This document shows, in pieces, positions 24,867-33,780 of a stretch of 64,000 nt of DNA. Position 1 is the first letter of the stretch. Each line of letters opens with the position of its first letter. Source of the DNA: Anaerolineales bacterium UBA2181 (GTDB lineage Bacteria > Chloroflexota > Anaerolineae > Promineifilales > UBA4811); contig DCVT01000031.1 in assembly GCA_002328075.1 (NCBI GenBank), forward strand, positions 248,001 to 312,000, in the 5' to 3' direction. The translations under genes were made by a program, and so were the position numbers. The notes beneath the pieces are model-generated. The model was not told where the DNA came from. It searched no databases and worked only from the letters and a program-made list of their open reading frames with translations.

Positions 24867-25819
24867 CGCAGCCCGCGATTGTACTCCATGTCCATCCACA
24901 TAGCCAGAAAGAGCGCCTGCATCCCAGTTACTGCCAGAAACACGGCAAAGAGAGCGCTGGTGCCGGCGACGGGCCCCACGAACAGACGCAGGTAGAGAAG
25001 ATAGAGGCCGAATAACAGACCGGGTACACCGAGTGCAGCTCCCATGGCATAGAAGAAGATGAGGGGGTGAAAGTCGCGAACCACATACTTTTCCTTTAGT
25101 CTCCAAAGGAACCCCTTGAGCAAAAGCCATGACAATGTCGGGATCACTTTGTGCAGACGGATGCCAGATACCTCACCGATGTGGTAGACCGGCCGCACCG
25201 GCACGTCCATTACCCGGAAGCTGTAAATATTGAGCATCACTAGCAGGTGATTCGGGTACCCGTATCGCGCGTAAAGTCGATCCAGCGGAAGAGCTTCCAA
25301 GGCCTTCCGCGAAATTGCAGTGTAGCCGGTCTGCGAATCAGCTACCTGCCAGTAGCCAGAGGCGATCTTGGTGAGCAGTGACAGGAACGCGTTGCCTAGA
25401 TAGCGGTGTCGCGGAATCTGGTTCCATGCCTCGCCGGAGAACAGCCGATTGCCCTTCACGTAATCGGCCTGACCCGCCACCACCGGTCCGACAATCCGCG
25501 CCAACTCGTCCGGGTCCATCTGGGCATCTCCTGCCATCACGGCTACGACGTCGGCTCCGTGGACGGCAGCCGCCCGGTAGCCCGACTTGATGGAGGCGCC
25601 TACCCCTTGATTCTGCTGGTGCTGAAGGAGCATCAATTGGTAAGGGAGTCGGCCGGGTTCCGCGTATGCCTGCACCCGCGCCACCGTGCCGTCTCGACTG
25701 CAGTCGTCTATCACAATTGCCAGGTCCACGAAGGCTGGCATGGTCTCCAGCACGCGTCCGATCAACTTTTCCTCGTTGTACGCCGGTACTACCACCGCGA
25801 TCTGACAGTCCTCCAACAT
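24863..25819 (-). CDS. Glycosyltransferase family 2, polyprenyl-phosphate mannosyltransferase-like
   Basis: A 318-residue DPM1/GtrB-like enzyme. VVVPAYNEEKLIG, VIDDCSRDGT and MAGDAQMDP (metal and donor site) are visible, and QVADSQTGYTAISRKAL is the usual acceptor-loop sequence. Two C-terminal helices anchor it. Such enzymes load a sugar onto polyprenyl phosphate, the donor used by GT-C membrane enzymes such as those at 14716, 17235 and 19978. Start has GGAGGAGG about 11 bases upstream. Confidence 0.87.
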   Translation of the reverse strand: MLEDCQIAVVVPAYNEEKLIGRVLETMPAFVDLAIVIDDCSRDGTVARVQAYAEPGRLPYQLMLLQHQQNQGVGASIKSGYRAAAVHGADVVAVMAGDAQMDPDELARIVGPVVAGQADYVKGNRLFSGEAWNQIPRHRYLGNAFLSLLTKIASGYWQVADSQTGYTAISRKALEALPLDRLYARYGYPNHLLVMLNIYSFRVMDVPVRPVYHIGEVSGIRLHKVIPTLSWLLLKGFLWRLKEKYVVRDFHPLIFFYAMGAALGVPGLLFGLYLLYLRLFVGPVAGTSALFAVFLAVTGMQALFLAMWMDMEYNRGLR

Positions 25820-26069
25820 GGGTCAACTTCCTCCTCCAACACGCCGGCCGTCTCAAGCTGGTGGCAGATGCCGGCAGTGTTGCCAGGCCGTCCAGGGCGC
25901 AGCCGGTGGCTTCATCTGTCGGACAACGCTGCCGGTCGTCCTTCGCCGCTTGCGAAACATGCGGGACGGACCCCTCAGCCCCCGCCGGCGCCCTGCGGCC
26001 GCCTGTGGGTTGCGGTGCAGCAATGCCACTGCCCGGAGATCTCCGGCCGAGTCCAAATCATCCAAAGGT

Positions 26070-27329
26070 TCAGCGATCGTTTCCCGGCTCATCTGACACC
26101 AACCCGCCGTAAAGGCCCTCCAAACGGTCCAGGTGTTCATGGACGGTCATGGGCGGCCGCACGTTGGCCTGTAGCCGTAGCAGCAGGTCTGGCTCGTCGA
26201 CCAGTTGCTCCAAGGCCTTGCGCCACGCCTCCACGTCGCCCGGCGCGACCAGCACCCCATTGACGCCGTCCTGCACCCACTCGGGCACGGCCCCCAGATC
26301 GGAAGCGATCACCGGCACCCCGGCCGCAAAGGCTTCCTGGATCACCACCGGCGCGTTTTCGTACCAGAGCGACGGCACCACCAGGACATCGGTCTCGGAT
26401 AGCGCCCGCCACACGCCCTGCCGGTCCAGCCGGCCGCCCAACCTGATGTTGGGGGTGCGAATCACCGAACGCAGTGACTCAACGTACTCGGGGAACTGAT
26501 CCGGGTCGCCGTAGATGTCCAGCGTCGCTTCGCGCGCCAGGTGGTTGGCGGCCTCGACCACCACGTGGACACCCTTTTGGACAGCCAGACCGCCGATGTA
26601 GCTAAAGCGCACCGGGCCAGCAGGGCGGGCGACGCGGGGCTGCACCCCGTTTATGTCAACCCCGTTCGGGAGATGGACCAGCCGCCCGGCCGGTGCGCCC
26701 CACTTTGTCATCAGCCTCATCAGGAACCGGGAAGGAGCAATTACCCGGCGGGCCTGGTTGAGAACGCGTCGGAGCTGGGTCCGCCGCCAGGCAAACAGCG
26801 GGGCCAACGCCGGCGCCGCCGGCCTCAGCCGTGAGAGGCCCGCCCGGGCCAGCGCACAGCGGCCGCAATTGATGCCTCCCAGGCGGGGGCCGTGGCAGAT
26901 GGTTTGGTCACAGTTGGTCAGCAGTTGGGCGTTGGGGCAGATGAACCAGTAATCGTGAAGGGTGAGCACCACGGGAATTCGGCCGCGTCGCGCCTGTGAT
27001 AGCAGGGATGGGGGAAGGCCCATCAAATGTTGCACGTGGACCAGCTCTGGCCGTATCTCCGCCAAGGCCTGGACAAAGGCGCTCTTTAACCGAGCGTTGC
27101 CAAAGGTGGCCCGAAAGACTGCTCCCGCGGTCATCGGGCCGTCGCTGCCAACGTAAACGGTGACCCCGTCCCAGGCAGCCTTCCGCAGACCGGGCGGTCC
27201 CGATGCCCGGTGGAAGACAGCCACCTGGTGACCGCGCGCCAAGAGCCCCTTGGTTATCCCCAGTGTATAGATCTCGGTCCCGCCCACCCGCTCGGGTGGG
27301 AATTGGTGAACGACCTGCAGGATCCTCAT
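26070..27329 (-). CDS. Glycosyltransferase family 4 with Cys insert
   Basis: A 419-residue GT-B enzyme, first (promoter-distal) of four similar GT4 paralogues. MRILQVVHQFPPERVGGTE at the N-terminus, a cysteine cluster at 131/140, 145, 155, 158 (CHGP, CGRC), donor-site SYIGGLAVQKG and WYENAPVVIQEAFAAGVPVI. ATGA overlap with the preceding paralogue. A 250-base gap without a recognisable gene (25820-26069) separates it from the DPM-like gene downstream. Sugar specificity unknown. Confidence 0.87.
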   Translation of the reverse strand: MRILQVVHQFPPERVGGTEIYTLGITKGLLARGHQVAVFHRASGPPGLRKAAWDGVTVYVGSDGPMTAGAVFRATFGNARLKSAFVQALAEIRPELVHVQHLMGLPPSLLSQARRGRIPVVLTLHDYWFICPNAQLLTNCDQTICHGPRLGGINCGRCALARAGLSRLRPAAPALAPLFAWRRTQLRRVLNQARRVIAPSRFLMRLMTKWGAPAGRLVHLPNGVDINGVQPRVARPAGPVRFSYIGGLAVQKGVHVVVEAANHLAREATLDIYGDPDQFPEYVESLRSVIRTPNIRLGGRLDRQGVWRALSETDVLVVPSLWYENAPVVIQEAFAAGVPVIASDLGAVPEWVQDGVNGVLVAPGDVEAWRKALEQLVDEPDLLLRLQANVRPPMTVHEHLDRLEGLYGGLVSDEPGNDR

Positions 27330-28669
27330 ATGAGCTCTCGGTAGATCGAGAGAACGTCGGTGACATGTTCTTGGATGGTTCGGACTGGCCGTATGCGGCG
27401 GCGCGCTCGGTCAAGCTCGGCCGAGTCGTCAATCAGCCCCTGCATCCTGGATGCCAGAGCCTCCACGTCGCCCCGAGGAAACGTCCAACCGCCATCCGAG
27501 TCGGCGATGAGCTCAGCCATCCCTCCAATGCTAGTGGCAATTGCCGGCGTCTGGGTGGCAAATGCCTCGTACATGATGGTTGGCGTATTCTCGTACCAGA
27601 GCGAGGGCATGAGAAGCACGTCCACGTCAGAAAGGACCCTTGCCAGGTCGCGGTGCGGAAACGATCCGCCGAATTCCACCAGGGGGGTGCGATGCATGAG
27701 CCCCTGCAATTCCCGCCAATAGTCGGGGTCCTGTCGGTTGTCGCCGTACAAAGTGAGCACAGCCCCGGCCGGCCGGTCGAGTTTTCCAAAGGCCTGCACC
27801 GCCAGATGGACCCCCTTGTGCCAACTCAACTGACCCACCGTGGCAAAGCGAACAGGGCCGGCCGGCAGTTTATAACCGGGCTTTGGTTCGAGCCAATCGG
27901 TCTCAATCCCGTGCGCCGAGACGGTGATCCTGTCGGCTGGAACCCCATTGTCCACCAGCCGGTCGCGCAGAAAACGGCTGGGCGAGATGATCCGGCCGGT
28001 GGAGGCTAAAACCGTCCGTATCCAGCCCGGTCGCTCGGCCAAAGCGCGGGCCATCCGGGCGTAACGCGAAGAGTGGCTGGCCCAGGGTTGGCGCGCCAGC
28101 CTCATCCCCCAACGCAGCAGCGGGATAGGAACCGGGTCGATCCACCGCCGGATCCTGGCGGCGCTCGCGCGCTGTCGCACGGTGCACACCAGGCAGTGGG
28201 CCGGGTCTCGCGGGCCCGAGCAGAGCACGCGGTCGTGGCGCAGCAACTGCGAAGTGGGGCAGATGGTCCAAAAGTCGGTGGCGGTCAATACGGTCGGGAT
28301 GTTCGATTCGCTGGCCGCGGTGATGACAGCCATCGAGAGGTTTCCCGGGTGGCAAACGTGGACCAAATCCGGTCTTTCGCGGCGGTAGAGTGCGCCGAGA
28401 AAACGCGCTACATGCTGATTGTCATAGTCATACCGGACCGGATTGGGCGATCGAAGTAGGTTAAAGCTCAATCGTTCGACCTGGAAACCCTGCCATGAGT
28501 CAGAGCGGGAGGTCACTTCGGGCGCATCCCCTTCGGTGTTGGAGTCGCAGGTGACGATGTGCACCCGGTGTCCTTGCCGATCCAGTTGACGAGCAAGCGC
28601 CAGTGCATAGACCTCCGTTCCGCCGGCCGAGCGAGGGAAAAAGGTGTGTACGGTCAAGATGATCTGCAC
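27326..28669 (-). CDS. Glycosyltransferase family 4 with Cys insert
   Basis: A 447-residue GT-B enzyme. MQIILTVHTFFPRSAGGTEV opens the protein; Cys137, Cys150, Cys159 and Cys162 form the same spaced cluster as in its neighbours; the donor domain shows FATVGQLSWHKGVH and WYENTPTIMYEAFATQTPAI. GTG start overlaps the upstream gene by 16 bases. Part of a tandem series that probably arose by duplication. Confidence 0.87.
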   Translation of the reverse strand: MQIILTVHTFFPRSAGGTEVYALALARQLDRQGHRVHIVTCDSNTEGDAPEVTSRSDSWQGFQVERLSFNLLRSPNPVRYDYDNQHVARFLGALYRRERPDLVHVCHPGNLSMAVITAASESNIPTVLTATDFWTICPTSQLLRHDRVLCSGPRDPAHCLVCTVRQRASAARIRRWIDPVPIPLLRWGMRLARQPWASHSSRYARMARALAERPGWIRTVLASTGRIISPSRFLRDRLVDNGVPADRITVSAHGIETDWLEPKPGYKLPAGPVRFATVGQLSWHKGVHLAVQAFGKLDRPAGAVLTLYGDNRQDPDYWRELQGLMHRTPLVEFGGSFPHRDLARVLSDVDVLLMPSLWYENTPTIMYEAFATQTPAIATSIGGMAELIADSDGGWTFPRGDVEALASRMQGLIDDSAELDRARRRIRPVRTIQEHVTDVLSIYRELI

Positions 28670-30039
28670 TGCGATAACTCGTCGTAGATGCGTTCCACCG
28701 CGGCTCCCATTTCCGCCTGAGACCAGGGAGCCCGGATGTGGGCGCGGTAGTGGCTTAATCGTTCCGGTTGCTCGATCAGCAACCTCAGCTTGGCAGCTAG
28801 GTCCTCTCGGTCTCCGGTGCGAAACAGCAACCCATTTTTCTCGTGCTCAACCAGCTCTGCCATGCCTCCCACGTCGCCGGCGATTACCGGTATCCCCATC
28901 GCAAAGGCCTCCAGGATGACCAGCGGGTTGTTTTCATACCAGGTCGAAGGTACCACCAGCACGTCGATCTGGCCGAGGACTTGGGCAAGCTGGTCGGGCG
29001 GGAATCCTCCCTCGAGGGAGATATGAGGTGCGCCTTCGACGTCGTGCTTGAGCGCGTGGTAATACCCTTCATCATCGGGCACGGGCGGGTCACCCCAGAT
29101 GCGCAACCGGGCTTGCGCCGGATCAATCTGGCGAAAAGCCCCTGCCAGCAAGTGAGCGCCCTTGTACGGGTAGAGTCGGCCGATAAAGCCCACGCTCAGC
29201 CGGACGTGTGGGGCCGTATCCGGCGGCCGGCGGTGGCCAAGCAGCGCTGGCGCCACGCTATTGGGCAGGTGCCGGAACCGGCTGGCAGGAATACCCCACT
29301 CAACAAAGGTATCGACCAGGAACTTGGAGGGCGAGATGAGCAGATCGGGGACCATCAACACCCGACGCAGGTGTTCATCGCGGGCCGTCAATGCGATCAT
29401 CTCCTGTCGGAGCGGGAGTTGGCTGTTTCGCAGAACCAGGGCGACAAAGGTGTCCCACAGCACCCAGGGCAGGCTCTTGACCACCTGCCATGGGGCCATC
29501 CCCTGGGTGCGCTGCCGCAGTAGCGATGACGCCGGTGCTCGGCGATGGAGCAACCATAGACACTCGGCGCAGCGGATCCCCTGGTCAGGCCCGGGACAGA
29601 GCCGGCCATCGGGGGTTAGCAGGCTGCTGAGGAAGCACATGGGCCAAAAGTCGTGCAGGGTCCAGAGCGTTGGTATCCCTCGCCGGCGGGCCACACTCGG
29701 AAGCGTGGTCGATAGCCCACCGCCCAAGTGGTGAAAGTGGATGAGAGTGGGCGCGAAATCTTCGATCACCTGGGCGAATCGCTCCTCGATCGGCCGGCTG
29801 TAATAGGGGTGCAGTGTGGGCATCGGGTTGGAAAAGTTATGCACCACCTTCCAGACAGGTGCGTCCTCCCATTGCTCCTCGATGAGGGTAAATTCCGGCC
29901 GATCAGGGGCGTGGATGCGATACAGGACGCCAACCTCATGGCCGCGGGAACGCAAGTGCTGCCTTAGGTGGTTTATGTGGTTCTCCATCCCACCCCGGCT
30001 CTGGGGCAGAAACGTGTGGGCGACCATCATGATGCGCAT
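28654..30039 (-). CDS. Glycosyltransferase family 4 with Cys insert
   Basis: A 461-residue GT-B enzyme. Cys135, Cys148, Cys157 and Cys160 (LCPGP, CAEC) form the shared cluster; GFIGRLYPYKGAH begins the donor domain and WYENNPLVILEAFAMGIPVI holds the catalytic Glu pair. The frame is open to 30219, but ATG at 30039 (MRIMMVAHTFLPQSRGG) has AGAGGAAG upstream and sits just after the GT2 stop at 30041. Confidence 0.87.
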   Translation of the reverse strand: MRIMMVAHTFLPQSRGGMENHINHLRQHLRSRGHEVGVLYRIHAPDRPEFTLIEEQWEDAPVWKVVHNFSNPMPTLHPYYSRPIEERFAQVIEDFAPTLIHFHHLGGGLSTTLPSVARRRGIPTLWTLHDFWPMCFLSSLLTPDGRLCPGPDQGIRCAECLWLLHRRAPASSLLRQRTQGMAPWQVVKSLPWVLWDTFVALVLRNSQLPLRQEMIALTARDEHLRRVLMVPDLLISPSKFLVDTFVEWGIPASRFRHLPNSVAPALLGHRRPPDTAPHVRLSVGFIGRLYPYKGAHLLAGAFRQIDPAQARLRIWGDPPVPDDEGYYHALKHDVEGAPHISLEGGFPPDQLAQVLGQIDVLVVPSTWYENNPLVILEAFAMGIPVIAGDVGGMAELVEHEKNGLLFRTGDREDLAAKLRLLIEQPERLSHYRAHIRAPWSQAEMGAAVERIYDELSQCRSS

Positions 30040-30040
30040 C

Positions 30041-30904
30041 CTAACTTCCTCTCTGGAGTTGCCTGGCGAACTGCGCCCCACGGTACAATCCCCAGGCTTG
30101 CGCTGCCCGGTATAGCGGGATGTGCAGGTACCATTTGGGAACGTAACGGTGCCGCCAGGCATAACCAAAGTCCAGGTATGACAGGCCGAGCCAGAAGCGC
30201 AGCGCCAGCCACGGGCCAAAATTCCCCTCGGCCGGATTCAGCTTGCAGAGAGCCCGGCGCTCCCGGAACGCTCGCCGATACACGTCGCGGGGAAATGGAG
30301 GATGCGAATGGGCGACTGTTGCCTGGGGCGCGTAGAGGATTCGATACCCCGCCGCCAGCACCCGACTTGCCCATTCGCGGTCTTCGGCTCCCGGGAACGT
30401 CTCATCAAAGCGGAATTGCTGCCAGACAGACCGGCGAAGGCAGGCATTGGCGTTGGAGAAGCGAGTGGCAGGATCCAGCTGCCCGCCGGCCGGGAACCAA
30501 CTCTCATTGTCACGCGCCTGAGAAGGACTGGCGCCTGGGCGAGGACAATCGCGTCCAAAGGTGGCGGCAATGTCCTGGCTCTTCAGCGGAGCTGTCAGAG
30601 TCGTCAGATATTCTCGTCCTAAGGGAGTGGCGTCGGCGCTCAGGTTAAGCAGCAGGTCGCCGGTGGCTCTCTCTGCCCCTCGGTTCAGGGCACCACCGAA
30701 GGAAAAACTGCCGGAAGGGATTTGGATGAGGTGGTCGGCCAGCGGTGCAGCCAAGGCAAGGGTCCGGTCTGTAGAGCCCGAGTCGACGACGATGATCTCA
30801 ATCGATCCCGGATACCGCTGGTCCCGGAGCGCGCGCAGTGTCTCACCGATCCAGCACTCAACGTTGAACGTGCGCACCACGGCGCTAACAGTCGGCCAGT
30901 CCAT
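30041..30904 (-). CDS. Glycosyltransferase family 2
   Basis: A 287-residue GT-A enzyme. VSAVVRTFNVECWIGETL, VVDSGSTDRT and LSADATP (metal loop), with FSFGGALNRGAERATG, typical of the rhamnosyltransferase-like branch. It starts with ATG at 30904, 20 bases inside the preceding GT4 gene. No membrane segment. Placed between two Cys-type GT4 genes, so it likely acts on the same growing chain. Confidence 0.87.
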   Translation of the reverse strand: MDWPTVSAVVRTFNVECWIGETLRALRDQRYPGSIEIIVVDSGSTDRTLALAAPLADHLIQIPSGSFSFGGALNRGAERATGDLLLNLSADATPLGREYLTTLTAPLKSQDIAATFGRDCPRPGASPSQARDNESWFPAGGQLDPATRFSNANACLRRSVWQQFRFDETFPGAEDREWASRVLAAGYRILYAPQATVAHSHPPFPRDVYRRAFRERRALCKLNPAEGNFGPWLALRFWLGLSYLDFGYAWRHRYVPKWYLHIPLYRAAQAWGLYRGAQFARQLQRGS

Positions 30905-32288
30905 GCTTGCCTTGGGATGAGCCGGCGCGAATCCGGATCAGATCAGTGTACAGTTTTTCGGCAGCAGCCCCGACTTGGTCCGCCGTGGGTGGAGGAATGA
31001 TGCTGCCGCGGTAGCTGTGAACCCGCTCCGGGTGTTTAACGGCGAACCGGATCGTAGCTGCCAGGTCATCCGGGTCTCCGGCCCGAAATTGGAGGCCGTT
31101 GACGTCGTGTTGAACTAGTTCCGCCATGCCTCCGATGTCGGAGGCAATCACGGGTATGCGTGCGGAAAAGGCTTCGAGAATGCTCATCGGGCTGTTTTCA
31201 TAGATCGTCGACGGCAGGATGAGCATGTCAATGCCAGCCAAGACATGGGCTAACTGCGATGGGGGGAACGAACCGGCAAACCGCACCCTGGGGTTCCGGC
31301 ACTTTTGCCGCAATTCCTCGGTAAGCGCCCGGCTTGCCGGTGTCGCGGCTGCGCCCCAGATCTCAAGCGTAACGTCCGCGTCTACCAACCCGTTAAATGC
31401 CTCCACCAGCACAGTCAGCCCTTTGTAGGGGTGGATACCGCCTAGATACCCAAAACGCTGGACGGTCGGGATGTCGCCGTTGACTGATTGCGGTGCCAGT
31501 CCTGGGGCGATGCCGTTGGGAAAGTACAGAACGTGGTCGGTGGAGATGCCCCACCCGGTAAATTGGTCGCGCAAAAAACGGGAGGGCGAAAGGACCAAGT
31601 CAGCGCTGGCGACCACGCGACGCATGTGCTCATCACGACTTGACAAGGCGGCGAGATCGGCAGTCAGTGCCCGGTTGCGCCGGACCAGGATGCTTTCCAG
31701 CCATGTCCGGGCAAAGTGAGGCAACTGCCAGACAGAGTTTCTGAAGCCCAGTTCGGCTGTTCGGGTGCGCACGCTCGAGAACGAAGAGGCCTCTCGTTGC
31801 TGACTCTGAAGGCATTCGTGGCAGCGGAGGCCGCCGTCAGGTCCGGGGCAGAGTTGGCCGCTCGCGTTGACCAGGTGGCTGCGAAAACACATGTGCCAAA
31901 AATCGTGCAGGGTGAGCACCACCGGTATCCCCCATCGCTGCGCGGCCGAAACCAGTGAGGTCGACAAGTCACCGAGGTGTTGCACGTGTACTGCCTCGGG
32001 CTGGAAGGTGTCCAGTACTTGCAGGAATCGCGCTTCCACGCCTGTGTCGTGATAGGCAAAGGGTGCTGGCGGCCGGGAAGTAAAGTTGTTTACGATCTTG
32101 AAGGTGCGTAGGTCGGCATACTCTCCAGGAATCACCACATATTCCGGCAGATCCGGGGCAAAAACCCGGTAAAAGACGGCAACCGTGTGGCCTCGATCCT
32201 GCAACGCCCGGCCAAGGAGCAGCGTTTGTGTCTCTGTCCCGCCGGTGCACTCGGGGAAAAAGGCGTGAACTACCTGCAGGATCCGCAC
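30885..32288 (-). CDS. Glycosyltransferase family 4 with Cys insert
   Basis: A 467-residue GT-B enzyme. MRILQVVHAFFPECTGGTET, Cys134, Cys147, Cys156 and Cys159 (LCPGP, CHEC), FGYLGGIHPYKGLTVLVEAF and IYENSPMSILEAFSARIPVI. GTG start at 32288, preceded by GAGGAGCGGG and separated by one base from the GT2 stop at 32290. Closest in layout to the gene at 28654. Confidence 0.87.
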   Translation of the reverse strand: MRILQVVHAFFPECTGGTETQTLLLGRALQDRGHTVAVFYRVFAPDLPEYVVIPGEYADLRTFKIVNNFTSRPPAPFAYHDTGVEARFLQVLDTFQPEAVHVQHLGDLSTSLVSAAQRWGIPVVLTLHDFWHMCFRSHLVNASGQLCPGPDGGLRCHECLQSQQREASSFSSVRTRTAELGFRNSVWQLPHFARTWLESILVRRNRALTADLAALSSRDEHMRRVVASADLVLSPSRFLRDQFTGWGISTDHVLYFPNGIAPGLAPQSVNGDIPTVQRFGYLGGIHPYKGLTVLVEAFNGLVDADVTLEIWGAAATPASRALTEELRQKCRNPRVRFAGSFPPSQLAHVLAGIDMLILPSTIYENSPMSILEAFSARIPVIASDIGGMAELVQHDVNGLQFRAGDPDDLAATIRFAVKHPERVHSYRGSIIPPPTADQVGAAAEKLYTDLIRIRAGSSQGKHGLADC

Positions 32289-32289
32289 C

Positions 32290-33780
32290 CTACCCGCTCC
32301 TCAACTCGCTCAATCCCAGGCCGATGACGCGGGGGACAAAGCCATCCTCCGTCAAGTGCTCGGATGTCTGCCATACCAGAAGGAACTCGCCAGCAGGCAG
32401 TTCGAGCGGGATCGTGAGGTCCACCATACCTGAAGTGCCAGGTGTGGGAAGCGGTGCGATGCGCCGTGCGGTCGCGCTGACGACCTGGTCGGAGCGCACT
32501 TGGGGTGGACGTTCCATCAGCGTCTGCCTGCGCTGTTCTACCAGGCAGGAGCACTGCGCCTCAACCTTTGGCTCCCCCCATCGATAGGCGCTCAGAGTCA
32601 GCTGTAGCGAGTCGAGCGCGGGGTGCAGGATGAGGCGTGCCTCCAATTGGTGCACCGGTTGGGGAAATGCGACACGGAGCGAAGCCACCGGGGTTGCCCA
32701 CCGGATCCACTCATCGTGCCACCTCTCGCGATTGTACCAGCCCTGGTAGAGATACTCTTCTTCATTCTCGCCCATCCGCAACTCCTTCAGCGGGAAGACC
32801 TGCCGGGCGCAGGCGCGGTTGTCTGGCCAACGCACGTAGCGGTGTTCGCGGGAATAAAAGCGCTGATAACGGGCAATAAAGGGTCCCAACCGGCGGTTGT
32901 GCCAGCGGTAGCGCCACAAAGAACCGGCCTGATTCAAGGACGCTGATAGCCACGCTCGAACGTACGGCGGAAGTGCTAACCGGTTCAGATGCGGGGGCAG
33001 GTCATGCCTCACAAACCAGAGCAGTTCCCGCCAGCCATAGTGCTTGAGGGCGAACCGCACGCGGTTCCGCTGATCCCAAAACGCCATGCCCGGCTCTCGC
33101 TTGCTGGTGCTGTGCAGGTGGAACAGCACCGCCTCAGGCTGTTGAACAATGCGATAACCCGCGTTTCGCAGCCGGATGCCGATGTCCGAGTCGTCATGTC
33201 CGTAGAAACGGAACCCCTCGTCGAACCAGCCGACGGCGTCAAGTGCGCTGCGACGTAGCACCATCCCATTGCCGGTGGCGTACATCACGTCGTTCACTGG
33301 CCGGTAATAGGCAGCCAATTGGTGCATTCCCACCCCGGTGCCGTGGGCCAGTTCGTTGAGGACGGAGCCCAGCGAGTTGATCACGTCCGGCCGCTCGTAG
33401 AACATCACCCGTGAGGCGCAGGCACCATATCGAGGATCCTCGTCCATTCTGTCCACCACCTTGGCCAACCAGTCTGCCGCAGGGATGGCGTCGTTATCCA
33501 CAAAGGCGAGGTACTCGCAGCCGCGGGACAGCCCGATGCCGGCGTTCCGGGCTGCGCCCACCCCCCGGTGTCCACCGCGTGTACTGGCAAACCGCACCTG
33601 ATCCCCATCTGCCAGCGAGGCAAGCAGTGCGTCACTCCCGTCGGTAGAGCCGTCATCTACCAGCACCAGCTCCCAGTCGGCGTAGGTCTGGTGGCGAACC
33701 GCCTCCACACTCTGGTGGATCACGTCCTGGATGGCCGCTCCGTTATAGTTGATCAGGATGACCGTGACGCGGGGTACCAT
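32290..33780 (-). CDS. Glycosyltransferase family 2 with C-terminal beta-rich domain
   Basis: A 496-residue fusion. Residues 1-250 are a GT-A domain (VTVILINYNGAAIQ, LVDDGSTDGS, FVDNDAIPAADW as the DxD-type loop, RFYGHDDSDIGIRLRNAGY). After a basic linker, residues about 370-490 read as beta strands with no GT motif (for example LRVAFPQPVHQLEARLILH and GEFLLVWQTSEHL), like a carbohydrate-binding sandwich. ATG at 33780 with GGGAG upstream is preferred to the frame start at 33876. It overlaps the next GT2 gene by 28 bases. Confidence 0.82.
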   Translation of the reverse strand: MVPRVTVILINYNGAAIQDVIHQSVEAVRHQTYADWELVLVDDGSTDGSDALLASLADGDQVRFASTRGGHRGVGAARNAGIGLSRGCEYLAFVDNDAIPAADWLAKVVDRMDEDPRYGACASRVMFYERPDVINSLGSVLNELAHGTGVGMHQLAAYYRPVNDVMYATGNGMVLRRSALDAVGWFDEGFRFYGHDDSDIGIRLRNAGYRIVQQPEAVLFHLHSTSKREPGMAFWDQRNRVRFALKHYGWRELLWFVRHDLPPHLNRLALPPYVRAWLSASLNQAGSLWRYRWHNRRLGPFIARYQRFYSREHRYVRWPDNRACARQVFPLKELRMGENEEEYLYQGWYNRERWHDEWIRWATPVASLRVAFPQPVHQLEARLILHPALDSLQLTLSAYRWGEPKVEAQCSCLVEQRRQTLMERPPQVRSDQVVSATARRIAPLPTPGTSGMVDLTIPLELPAGEFLLVWQTSEHLTEDGFVPRVIGLGLSELRSG

